Positions 33,241-43,490 of a stretch of 64,000 nucleotides of DNA are shown here, in pieces. Location: the NCBI GenBank assembly GCA_964017235.1, contig OZ024929.1:61847603-61911602 (forward strand), written 5' to 3'. A program made the position numbers and the translations under genes. Position 1 is the stretch's first letter, and the number at the start of each line of letters is the position of its first letter. The DNA comes from Sabellastarte sp. h YS-2021. Taxonomy: Eukaryota; Annelida; Polychaeta; Sabellida; Sabellidae. Under the pieces are notes generated by a model. It saw nothing but the letters and a program-made list of their open reading frames with translations. It was not told where the DNA came from and ran no database searches.

Positions 33241-34110
33241 ATATTCTCGTTCCACCTTGAAGAAGGATCCAAGGTCAAATCGAACCACACAAAAACATTC
33301 CCAGCCCATGATTTCCTATAGATTGGTTTACCATCCCAAACCTCTAGGACCAATAATAAGCGAGTTATAAGCACTTTTAAGTTTGGCTGTCCTCATTGAC
33401 CTAGAAGGAGGGGTCCAAAGGTCAAATCTGACCACACCAAAAGAATCCCAGCCCATGATTTCCTATATGTTGGTTTACCATCCCATAACTTCTAGGACCA
33501 TTAATAAGCGAGTTATAAGCACTTTTAAGTTTGGCTATCCTCGTTTGACCTTGAAGGCAGGGTCCAAGGTCAAATCCGACCAAACCAAAAGATTCCCAGC
33601 CCATGATTTCCTATAGGATGGTTTACCATCCCAAACCTCTAGGACCAATAATAAGCGAGTTATAGGCACTTTTAAGTTTTGCTCTCCTTGTTTGACCTTG
33701 AAGGAGGGGTCCAAGGTCAAATCCGACCACACCAAAAGATTCCCAGTCCATGATTTCCTGTAGGTTGGTTTACCATCTCAAACCTGTAGGACCAATAATA
33801 AGCGAGTTATAAGCAATTTTAAGTTTGGCTATCCTCAATTGACCTTGAAGGAGGAGTCCAAGGTCAAATCTGACCACACCAAAGGAACCCCAGCCCATGA
33901 TTTCCTATATGTTGGTTTACCATTCCAAACCTCTAGGACCAATAATAAGTGAGTTATAAGCACTTTTTAGTTTGGGTATCCTCGTTTGACCTTGAAGGAG
34001 GGGTCCAAGGTCAAATCGGACCACATCAACAGATTCCCAGCCCATGATTTCCTATATGTCTGTTTACCATCCCAAACCTCTAGGACCAATAATAAGGGAG
34101 ATATAAGCAC
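33240..34110. repeat. Tandem array A, about 147-bp unit, about 6 copies
   Basis: Same family as 8580-9420, and in the same order relative to the leader module and array B. Confidence 0.9.
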
Positions 34111-34400
34111 TTTTCATGACTGACAAAGAAACACCTGTGGCGGCCATCTTGTTTTTCAAAATGAGGCCAAAAATATTCCCAGTCAAGATTTTATAATGAG
34201 GAACATATCCTGCGAATTTGAGATCTCTACCTATAATGCCCTTTGCTCTAGAGGGCCAACAAAAGTCCTTGTTTAAAGTCGAATAAACGTCCCTGGCGGC
34301 CATCTTGTTTTTCAAAATGAGGCCAAAAATATTCCCATGCAACATTTTATGATTATTAATATATCTTGCAAACTTGAGAAGGCTAGCTATAATATTTTTT
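34110..34400. repeat. Two units of a GGCGGCCATCTTGTTTTTCA repeat
   Basis: The pair is spaced about 143 bp (34139 and 34282). Both units also contain AATGAGGCCAAAAATATTCC. Confidence 0.8.
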
Positions 34401-34439
34401 TCGTTAGAGTGGTAATGGTGAAATCTCTCTACACACTGC

Positions 34440-34786
34440 GGCTATCCAGTGGATACAATGATTTACTCAACAGTGAGAACCTGAAAGTAGCTATTGCTCA
34501 GCTATGCCATGACATACAGGTCTGCAATTTCACTATGTTATAGCTGACCAAAAATTACGTGAATAACATATTTAAACAAAATACCCTAAATGCAATAGTT
34601 TTCAAGTTACAACTGATTTACTCAATAGTGATAACCTCAAAGTAGCTATTACTCAGCTATGCAATGAGCTACATGTCTGAATTTTTACTATGTTATAGCT
34701 GACCCAAAAGTAGGTGAACAACATATTTAAGCAAAATACTGTAAATGCAATAGTTTTCAAGTTACAACTGATTTACTCAATAGTGA
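34440..34786. repeat. Tandem array B, about 2 units, truncated by a DIRS fragment
   Basis: Same unit as 9420-10860. It stops within TCAATAGTGAGAA at about 34786, where the family D pol fragment starts. Confidence 0.85.
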
Positions 34787-35219
34787 GAATCAGGGAGGTC
34801 CTGATGGACTCTGGAGTTTCCATTTTGAACTTTTCTAGGTGTAGAAAAGTGTTGAGCCTGCTTAGGTCTATTACTGGCCTCCACCTTTGGTGAGGCTTGG
34901 GTACTAGAAACAGGCGACTGTAAAACCCGAGAAATTTTACATTTTCCACCCTTTCTATTGCGTTCTTTGACAGAAGAGACTGGATACAAGTGGCCAAAGC
35001 TTGGTCTTTTTGATGGGCCTTGTACTCTAACAGAATCAGAGGGAATCTGACTAGATTTGGTTTTGAAAGGAATGGCAGTACGTAGCCCTTGGTGAAAATG
35101 TTTAAGACATTGGATGAACATTTGTTTCTTTGCCAGTGTCTTCTGAAAGAACGGAGGCGACCTCCTACTGGTGGACTGATGGAGGCTTTTAAGGAGTCAT
35201 TGGGGAGAGGGGTTTCCAT
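34787..35219 (-). pseudogene. Family D pol N-terminus (truncated RT)
   Basis: The frame opens with a true ATG at 35217-35219, which overlaps the gag stop (TGA 35197-35199). It encodes PPVGGRLRSFRRHW, GFYSRLFLVPKPHQRWRP and VIDLSRLNTFL. Translation breaks off into array sequence after TPESIRTSL. No cysteine array lies between gag and RT, unlike copies 1 and 2. Function lost. Confidence 0.82.
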
Positions 35220-36962
35220 GCCCTCGCCCCCTGTTGTGGGGTCGAAAATGATCCCTGGAGCCTCTTAAGTTCGGTTTCCCCCTACCTGAGGAAAACGATT
35301 GGTTACTGCTTTGTGAGGAATTGCCCCCATAGGGGTCTTTCCTGTAGGAGCGTCTTTTCTTGTTGTGGGGACCACGAAAGGGTTTGTTTTGATAGGGTCC
35401 GAAACCCTGAGAATCTTTAGAGGTGCCTTTTTTGAGGAGGAAGTCTTCCCCTTCCTTCACAAGTTGAGACTTGAACAAGGAGGAATGCCAAAAGGGCGAG
35501 TTCCTGAGTTCTTGGCATCTCGTTTCCCCTAAATGTGGTTGCAAAAGGGTCATTTCGGCTTCGCGCCTAAGCAAGCCAGTATTACCCATAGAATATAGTT
35601 CCCTTTGGAGTATATGGGCTAGGGATTTGCTGAGGCATGTAAGAGCCCTGTGTTGAATAAGAACAGTCTTATTCCAGAAGTCTAAGTACTCACAGGCTTG
35701 CTCATATCCATGTTTTGCTGCTTTTACAGGATTGGCACCTTTTTGGATTTGGGACTTAACCCTCTTGAAGGTTGACTTCAGACAATGTTAACACTTCTCA
35801 AGAGTGGCATTGCAGGAGGAAGAAGTCTTAGCAAAGGCAGCAGTAAAATTGAGTGTGGAAATATTTTGCCTAGTTTGGTGTTCCAATTCCTTAAGAATTG
35901 GTAGGGGAACCTTGCCCATAGGAGCCCCAGGGGGTTTTGGAGTTTATTCAACTCCTGTATTTTCTCCTCATAAGACGGCTGTCCCACTTTGTACCACTTT
36001 GCAGTGGAAGGAGGAGGTTTGATGTATTTACCCTCAGGTAAATTAGCGGCCTGAAAATCATGTTCAAACTTATCAAAGGCATCTTTGATAACTGAGCTGA
36101 GTGGTAGCATAGAGGAAGGACCTCTAGGTCCGAGCTCTTGGCGGCCTTTTTCATCATCCAGGCCCATAACGGAAGTTGAGGACTTCAGGGAGAGAAAGGG
36201 TCAGTGAGAGAAAGAATGTGACTGAATGTGTCCACTTCTTCCGCATATTGGGAGGGAACGTCAGACAGAGCTACTTTCCCTATAATAAGGGGGGTCTGGA
36301 TCATGTTGAGGTTGGTCTTGGTCAGAGAGAGCCCCAGAGGGCTTTGAAGACCTGTGTCTGGTTGCAGAGGACTGATCCTCCTCTGAAGAAGATGACATGC
36401 ATCTGGACCTGACCTTATGTCTACTCTTATCAGCATGTTTTTTTGGTTTTGCAGATGACATCCAAGGTTCATCGGATTCATCATTGTATTGGTCCGAGGC
36501 AGACCTCGGTTCAACCTCATGCCTACTGTGAGAGTGTTTTTTTTAGGTCTATCCAAGACCTTCTTGGAAGGCTCCTCAGATGCATTAGAATTCTGATCCG
36601 ATACATTGTAAAGATCAGATCCGAGACGTGGAGGAAGTGCTGGACCATAGTCCACATCCATTTCCTCAGTATGAGAGGTAGTTCTAGGTCTCGGAGGGGG
36701 TAGGTCCAAGTTAACAGCACTAGTTGAGGGTCCAGGCTTAGAAGCTGAGGCCGAGCTCTGATCCACCTCTGTCTGTTTATTAGTCAATTCCTTTCGGAGT
36801 GACTGGAAAGCTTCTAACATAGATGCCTGGAAAGAACCCATTTACTGCTGTAAATGGATGTTAAGTGTGTTACCCAGGGATTTCTCTGAATTTGATTCTA
36901 TTTTCTGCTGTAAGGCAGTACCTGGGGTGGGTGGGACAGTCCTTGCTGGCGTTTTGAGACAA
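35197..36962 (-). pseudogene. Family D gag-like protein, frameshifted
   Basis: Pieces lie in three frames: 36185-36841, 35778-36167 and 35197-35589. Upstream of the ATG at 36841 the frame stays open after one TAA, giving a Gln/Ser-rich stretch back to about 36962. The middle is Ser/Asp/Glu-rich with a KPKKHADKSRHK basic stretch. Towards the end comes RREAEMTLLQPHLGETRCQE and then a glycine/arginine-rich tail (RGRGHGNPSPQ) before TGA. The basic Arg/Gly tail is shared with copies 1 and 2. At least two frameshifts make it inactive. Confidence 0.7.
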
Positions 36963-37345
36963 CTAGAGGATCGCTTGCAAAAAAAAAAAGATAATGTTTT
37001 TGTTGTGCAAGTATTAAGAAAATGCTCTGCTTTTAGCCTTATACTGTTGTGGCAACCAAAGTCTGCGTAGTCTGCTCTATCTAGCACGGTTTTCGAGATA
37101 TAAGCATTTTTGTGTTTTGCATTTTTTGCGAAAAATTCGAAAATTCAAAATGGCCGCCATTTTGGGCGGGACAAACATTTTTGAAAATAGCAATGGCCAC
37201 TCTACACAGATATACCGGGGGGTCAAAAATTTCGTCGAAATTGCTCTATCTAGCACGGTTTTCGAGATATAAGCATTTTTGTGTTTTGCAATATTTGCGA
37301 AAAATTCAAGTGACCGCCATTTTGGGCGAGAAATTTTTTTTGAAA
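36963..37345. repeat. Leader plus two units of the TAGCACGGTTTTC repeat
   Basis: The leader (CTAGAGGATCGC, TATTAAGAAAATGC, GTTGTGGCAACCAAAGT) matches 5365-5440 and partly 32815-32880. The array units match 6590-7095. Confidence 0.65.
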
Positions 37346-37565
37346 ATTGAGATGGCTGTCTGAACCATAATGCAAACGTGAAATATGTTTGCCATAATGC
37401 CTGCCCACTGTATCAGAGGCCTTTTTCGTCTGGGAGTTCTCCTCTGCTAGGTAGGCTAAGTAAATATATCAGAACATTATGGAAAATAATTACTGGTATA
37501 ATGCAATCAAACAGTTGTGTCTATACTATACATATTAACGCCTGTGGCAAGGCTAATACATGCAG
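37345..37565. repeat. Fragment of the long hAT-type element
   Basis: GCTGTCTGAACCATAATGCA, ACGTGAAATAT, CTCGTCTGGGAG-like and GCCTGTGGCAAGGCTAA occur in the same order inside copies A (44595-44785) and B (58340-58530). No terminal repeats are present here. Confidence 0.65.
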
Positions 37566-38310
37566 AACAGTATTGATTTTCCCCCTAAGTGACTTGTACA
37601 CTGGAAGTGGGGAGGGGGAACAACCATTGATTTTTTTTTGGTGGGGAGTGGGGATTGTATTTTTTTTCTCTGATGGGACAAGTAACTGTGGAAATACACC
37701 TATAGTTTTTTATATACAGGCAGTGTTTTTTTTCTTTTGGATACTCTGATCAAACGTACTATTTATTATCATGCTATTTCAATCAGAAGTCATGCAAATG
37801 TCACAAACATTTTTCTACATGTTTCAGTTAATATTGAGCTTTGTTTACAATCCTTTGCACTTATTACAATATTAGGGAGTCACTTCACGTAAGAATATAA
37901 TCCCTAAAGCTGGACCATAAGATATGCATAAAGTCAGCAAATATAGAGTGGCATATTACAGGCAAAATTTAAACACAACAAACACAGAAAAACAATACAT
38001 TTATTCAAACATATACATGCCAATATATTAAGTAATTGTTTCATATTCCTACACCCTTAGTTACTAGTGACATGTTGTCAAAAGTTGAATGAAACAAGAA
38101 TTCAACAGAATTGTACTGTGTCACCAGCTTTGGTAAAAGACTGAAGCGGATGAAATTCGAAAGGACATAACTTATGCCAGGTAGACAAAAATAGTTGACG
38201 TGCAGCATTTTTGCAAATCCAGACCATCTTTCAGAAGGACTGAGTCATGGTGAAGCCCCACCTTGTTGAAAAATATAACTTAAACTGCTAGTCATATGAC
38301 CATACTGTCT
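37566..38310. other. AT-rich sequence, no gene or repeat recognised
   Basis: Contains T-rich and G/T-rich runs (37625-37740). Nothing coding is supported. Confidence 0.4.
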
Positions 38311-38315
38311 CCATG

Positions 38316-39320
38316 GCTGTTTCCATGGCAACACTAGCTGCCTGATATTGCTGAAAAATCTAACCAGCTCCTATTCATGCAGGGGTTTGGAATGCAAAAA
38401 ATCCACAGGAATATAAGTCAAAGAAACAGAAAAAAAGTGTTGCCATGGCAACACTTGTTGCCAGGTATTGCCGAAAAATTAATCAGCTCCAATCGGTGCG
38501 GGGTATGGAAAACAAAGAACCCATAAAAATATTTGTAAGTAAAAAAAAAGAAAAAAGTGTTGCCATGGCAACACTTGTTGCCAGGTGTTGCCGAAAAGCT
38601 AATCAGCTGCAGTCTGTGCAGGGGTATGGAAAGCAAAGAACCCATAAAAATATTTACAAGTCCAAGAAACCAAAAAAAGTGTTGCCATGGCAACACTTGT
38701 TGCCAAGTTTGCCGAAAAACTAATCCGCCCCAGTCTGTGCAGGGGTATGGAAAGCAAAGAACCCATAAAATATTTATAAGCCCAAGAAACAGAAAAAAGT
38801 GTTGCCATGGCAACACTTGTTACCAGGTGTTGCCGAAAAACTAATCAGCTGAAATCAATGCAAGGATTTGGAATGCAAAGATACCTGAGAAAAATTTTTA
38901 AGCCCAAGAAACATAAAAAAGTGTTGCCATAGCAACACTTGTTGCCAGGTGTTGCCGAAAAACTAATCAGCTCCAATCTGTGCAGGGATATAGAAAGCAA
39001 AGAACCCATAAAAATATTTACAAGTCCAAGAAACAAAAAAAAGTGTTGCCTTGCCAGGTGTTGCCGAAAAACTAATCCGCTCCAGTCTGTGCAGGGGTAT
39101 GGAAAGCAAAGAACCCATAAAATATTTATAAGTCCAAGAAACAGAAAAAAGTGTTGCCATGGCAACACCTGTTGCCAGTTATCGTTATAAAACTAATCCG
39201 TTCCAATCCATGCAGGGGTTGGGAATGCTAAGAACTCCCCAAAAGATATTAAAGCCCAAGAAACATGAAAAAGTGTTGCCACGGCAACACTTGTTGCCAG
39301 ATATTGCCAAGAAAGCAATC
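38316..39320. repeat. 121-bp tandem array with an RFX X-box palindrome in each unit
   Basis: GTGTTGCCATGGCAACAC is perfect at 38437, 38557, 38679, 38799 and 39151. It has one mismatch at 38921 and 39273, and is cut by a 14-bp deletion at 39043. Spacing is 120-122 bp. The core GTTGCCATGGCAAC fits the RFX X-box (two RGYAAC half-sites). Each unit also has a second GTTGCC and an ACTAATC(A/C)G(C/A)TC stretch. A degenerate unit starts near 38316. Open frames of 60-130 codons here are repeat artefacts. Confidence 0.9.
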
Positions 39321-39329
39321 ACACACAAA

Positions 39330-41830
39330 CTCTCATGCCATTAAACTTCCACACCAAATTTAGCTGAGACACATAAAGTACTGTACCTGTAAATGAGCAG
39401 CAATGAAGGGTGATTCAGATGGAAAATAAAAATAATATCCATGTCCAGCAGGATGGATATAATAATTAAAATAAGTTGTAACCTTAAACTTACTTTTTTA
39501 ACTTTCAGGTTTTTATGGTAACATTACAATAAAGATCCTGTTTTGGTCTAGACACATGTACATGTTTAATTTAAATGAAAAACTCTAAACTATCACTTTA
39601 ATACTGCCAAAACATCACAGAAATTTGTCCTAACCTTAAACTGAATGTAAGTCAATGCAAATGTTAAGAGTTTATGGTCACGTTAACCATGTAGACTCTG
39701 TTCAAGGTTACTTATAGCCAAAATTTAAATGTGCTTAAAATCTATTGCACATAATTTAAGATATTATCCAAAATTTTAAAAGAAAAGTAATTATAATTAT
39801 GCCATTACTGAGAGTTAAAGGTCACCTCAATGTAGTCTCAGGGCATTTCTGCAACATCAGTTACATGTACCTGTAAAATATAGATCAAATATGTCATGCC
39901 ATTTTGGTATACTTTGTGGAATCATAGAAAAAGTTGAGCTCAGTAACATTCTTTTACACATGGGAGTTTAAGGTCACCTTAAAATAGGGCACACCTTCAG
40001 GACTAGATACATCAACATACCAAATTTAAATTAAATCTGTCATGCAGAATTGAAATACTCTTCAGAAATTGAAAAACTTAAATTCAATATAGTTATATTA
40101 TCACTAGGAGTTTAAGGTCACCTTAAAGTGGGCCACACCTTGACCAGTTACATCCACGTACCAAATTTGTTTTGAATCTGTGAAGCCATCTTTAAGCTAT
40201 TGCCCACAAATCGCAAAAGTAAAATTCAATATAAATGTGTTATAAATGGGAGTTTAAGGTCATCTTAAAATAGGGTACATGTTGATGACCGGCAACACCC
40301 ACATGCCAAATTTGAATTTCATCCTACTTGCAATTTTTGACATATTTTCCAGAAACAAAGTGTGATGACGATGCTGGTCCTATAGGTGATCCATCACAGC
40401 TGAGTGACACCAAACTGTAACAACCTTAAACTCATAAGTTTCTAAAATATCAGCAATTTATTGTAACCTTACAAAGGAGACCTATTTTTTGGTCTAAATA
40501 TATGTACATGATGAATATCGATGAAAAAATCTCAGCACATCAAATATCTTCCAAACACCAAAACAATTGTCCTAACCTTAGTCAATGTTAGTTTAAGGTA
40601 AGGAGTTAAGGTAATCTTTTCCTGAAGGTTCTGTTCAAGGTTTGTTACATCCACAACTGAAACATGCATAGAATTGCACAGTATTTGAAATACTGTTTAA
40701 AAATTGTCAAACTTAAAGTGAATATAATTCTGTTATTACTGGTAGTTTAAGGTCACCTTATTGTATGACACTTATCTATGGCCAGTTACATATACATGGC
40801 AAAATTTGGATGAATTTTCAGTGTAATCTATGGAAAAATAAAAAAAGGTAAACTTAACAAATAGCTTTTTAATATGTGTGAGTTTAAGGTCACCTTAAAA
40901 TAGGGCACAACTTGAAACCCAGTTACAACCACATGGCAAATTTGAATTTGAATCCATCAACCCATTTTTGAGATACTGTCTGGAAATGAATAACCTTAAC
41001 CTCAATATAAGTATGTTACTACTGGGAGTTTAAGGTTACCTTAAAATGGGGCACACCTTGAGAACCAGTTACATGCACATGCTAAATTGGAATTTAATCC
41101 ATCATGCCATTTTTGAGATACTCTCTGGAAAGGATGTGTGACAACGACACTGACCATACTTGTCCTCAAACATAGCTGCTAGTGACACAAAAGAAATGCA
41201 ACCTTAAACTCATAAGTTTATGAAATATCAGGAATTTACTATAACCTTACAAAAGAACTTTTTTGGTGTAAACAGATATATATGATGAATATCAAAGAAT
41301 AAAGTCTTAATTAGCATATCAAATATCTTTTAAAAACCAAAAAAATTGTCCCAACCTTAACCTCAAAGAGTTAGTTTGCAGATGTGAGAGAGTTTAAGGG
41401 AATCTTTTCCTGTAGGTTTTGTTCACGGTTTGTTACATCCACAACTTGAAAGATGCTTAGAATTGCACAGTGTTTGAAATACTGTTGAAAAATTGCCACA
41501 CTTAAAGTGAATATAATTCTGTTATTACTGGGAGTTTAAGGTCACCTTATTGAATTGCACTTACCTGTGGCCAGTTACATATACATGCAAAATTTGAATG
41601 AAAGTTGTTTCCAATAAACTCTATTGAAAAACTAGAAATAGGACGCCCTGTTGATAGTAGCTGCGACATATGAATAGAAACAGGATAGCATAGAGGAACA
41701 CACATTATCATGTGTAATGTCCACCCCATGAACCTTTTGCCAAAATTGTACAGTAGTCTTACAAGACCCTGTTTCATTTGTAAAATATATCAATGATGCT
41801 TAAATATTTATTAGTGTACATGTAAATTAT
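39330..41830. repeat. Diverged array of a GAGTTTAAGGTCACCTTAAA repeat
   Basis: The landmark recurs near 39965, 40110, 40250, 40745, 40870, 41030 and 41530 with variable spacing. It alternates with ACCAGTTACATCCACATGCC-like and TTTTTGAGATACTGTCTGGA-like stretches. A longer repeat of about 700 bp (TAACCTTAAACTCATAAGTT...) also recurs, suggesting higher-order structure. No gene. Confidence 0.8.
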
Positions 41831-41839
41831 TTCAGCTTC

Positions 41840-43090
41840 ATGCCTTTTTGCATTGGTTGGGTCAAAAATTTTGATGAAATCACTCTATCTTGCACGGTTA
41901 AGAAGATAGAAGCAAATTTCTGTTTTTCTATTTTTGGCAAAAATTTGAAAATTCAAAATGGCTGCCATTTTTGGGAAAAGGAAAATTTTTTGAAAATTGC
42001 CAAGAGTATATTTCTTAGATACCCTATGGGTCGAAAATTTCAACGAAATAACTCTATTTTGCACGGTTAAGGTAAATTTGTGGTTTTCCATTTTGAGCAA
42101 AAATTCGAAAATTCAAAATGGCGGCCATATGTGGGGAGGGGAAAATTTTTTGAAAATTGCAAGTACATTTCTTAGATACCCTGTGGGTCGAAAATTTCGA
42201 CGAAATCGCTCTATCTCGCACGGTTAAGCAGATAGAAGCAATTTTGTGTTTTGCCATTTTGTGGAAAAATTTGAAAAATCAAAATGGCTGCCATATGTGG
42301 GAAGAGGAAAATTTTTGAAAATTTCCAAGAGTATATTGCTCAGATACCCTGTGGGTCGAAAATTTCGACGAAATCCCTCTATCTCACACGGTTAAGGAGA
42401 TAGAAGCAATTTTGTGTTTTGCCATTTTTGGAAAAAATTCGAAAATTCAAAATGGCCGCCATTTTTTTTTTTTTTGGGGGGGGGGAATTTTTTGAAAATT
42501 GCCAAGAGAACATTGCTCAGATACCCTGTTGCTTGATAATTGGTAATCGCTCTATCTCGCACAGTTAAGGAGATAGAAGCAAATTTGTGTTTTGCCATTT
42601 TTGGCAAAAATTCGAAAATTCAAAATGGTCGCCATTTTTGGGGAGGGGAAATTTTTTTGAAAATTGCTGAGAGTGCATTTCTGAGATCACCTGTGGGTCG
42701 AAAATTTCGACGAAATCGCTCTATCTCACACGGTTAAGGAGATAGAAGCAATTTTGTGTTTTGCCATTTTTGGCAAAAATTCGAAAATTCAAAATGGCCG
42801 CCATTTTTGGGGAGGGGAAATTTTTTTGAAAATTGCAAAGATTACCTTGGTTAGATACCCTGTGGGTCGAAAATTTTGACGAAATTGCTCTATCTCGCAC
42901 GGTTAAGAAGATAGAAGCAAATTTGTGTTTTGCCATTTTTGGCAAAAATTCGAAAATTCAAAATGGCCGCCATTTTTGGGGAGGGGAAAATTTTTTGAAA
43001 ATTGCAAAGAGTACATCCCTTACATACCCTGTGGGTTGAAAATTTCGACGAAATCGCTCTATCTCGCACGGTTTAGGAGATATGAGCACA
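41840..43090. repeat. Tandem array, about 168-bp unit, about 7.5 copies
   Basis: AATTCAAAATGGC recurs near 41953, 42110, 42278, 42445, 42617, 42787 and 42957. Units contain GATACCCTGTGGGTCGAAAA, ATCGCTCTATCTCGCACGGT and GCCATTTTTGGCAAAAATTC. One unit has a T/G homopolymer expansion at about 42461-42486. Confidence 0.9.
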
Positions 43091-43099
43091 TTTGACTTT

Positions 43100-43490
43100 T
43101 TCAGTATTCAAAATAGCCAATTACTCATTTATTTAATTAATTACTCACTCATCTATGAAGCAATTCCCCCCAAAAGCAATCCCATACAAGCTATTAACCC
43201 AATGAACCTCCATACCAAATTTCAGAAAGCTAGGCTTAATAGCATTCCTTAAAATGTCTGGAAACCAAAGAGATACTCAAAAGTAGCAAAGTAGCTATTA
43301 CTCAGTTAGCTATAGAGCTATCATCACCAAAAGCAATCCCATACAAGCTATTAACCCAATAAACCTGCATGCCAAATTTGGTAAAGATAGGATAACAACT
43401 GTTGCCTAAAATGTCTGGAAACCAAGTGGGACGCCGGACGGTGGAAAAAGCAAAAATAATATGTCCACCCCCCAGTGGGGTGGACATAAT
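43100..43490. repeat. Two units of an AAGCAATCCCATACAAGCTA repeat ending in a hairpin
   Basis: The units start near 43180 and 43337. The block ends in a hairpin with 12-bp arms, TATGTCCACCCC at 43460-43471 and GGGGTGGACATA at 43477-43488, with a 5-base loop. It resembles the end of a small mobile element, but no partner end was found. Confidence 0.6.

Larger units (their letters stand above)
34787..36962 (-). mobile_element. 5' fragment of a different DIRS family (family D)
   Basis: It contains a gag region and the first part of RT only. RNase H, YR, ITRs and ICR are missing. The 3' break lies inside the RT motif TPESIRTSL at about 34788. Protein similarity to copies 1 and 2 is clear in RT but weak in gag, so this is a separate lineage. 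Confidence 0.75.

Noticed and set aside
38418..39168. Several 60-130 codon frames on both strands
   Set aside because: All lie in the 121-bp array and repeat the same peptide; open frames occur on both strands because the unit is low in stops.
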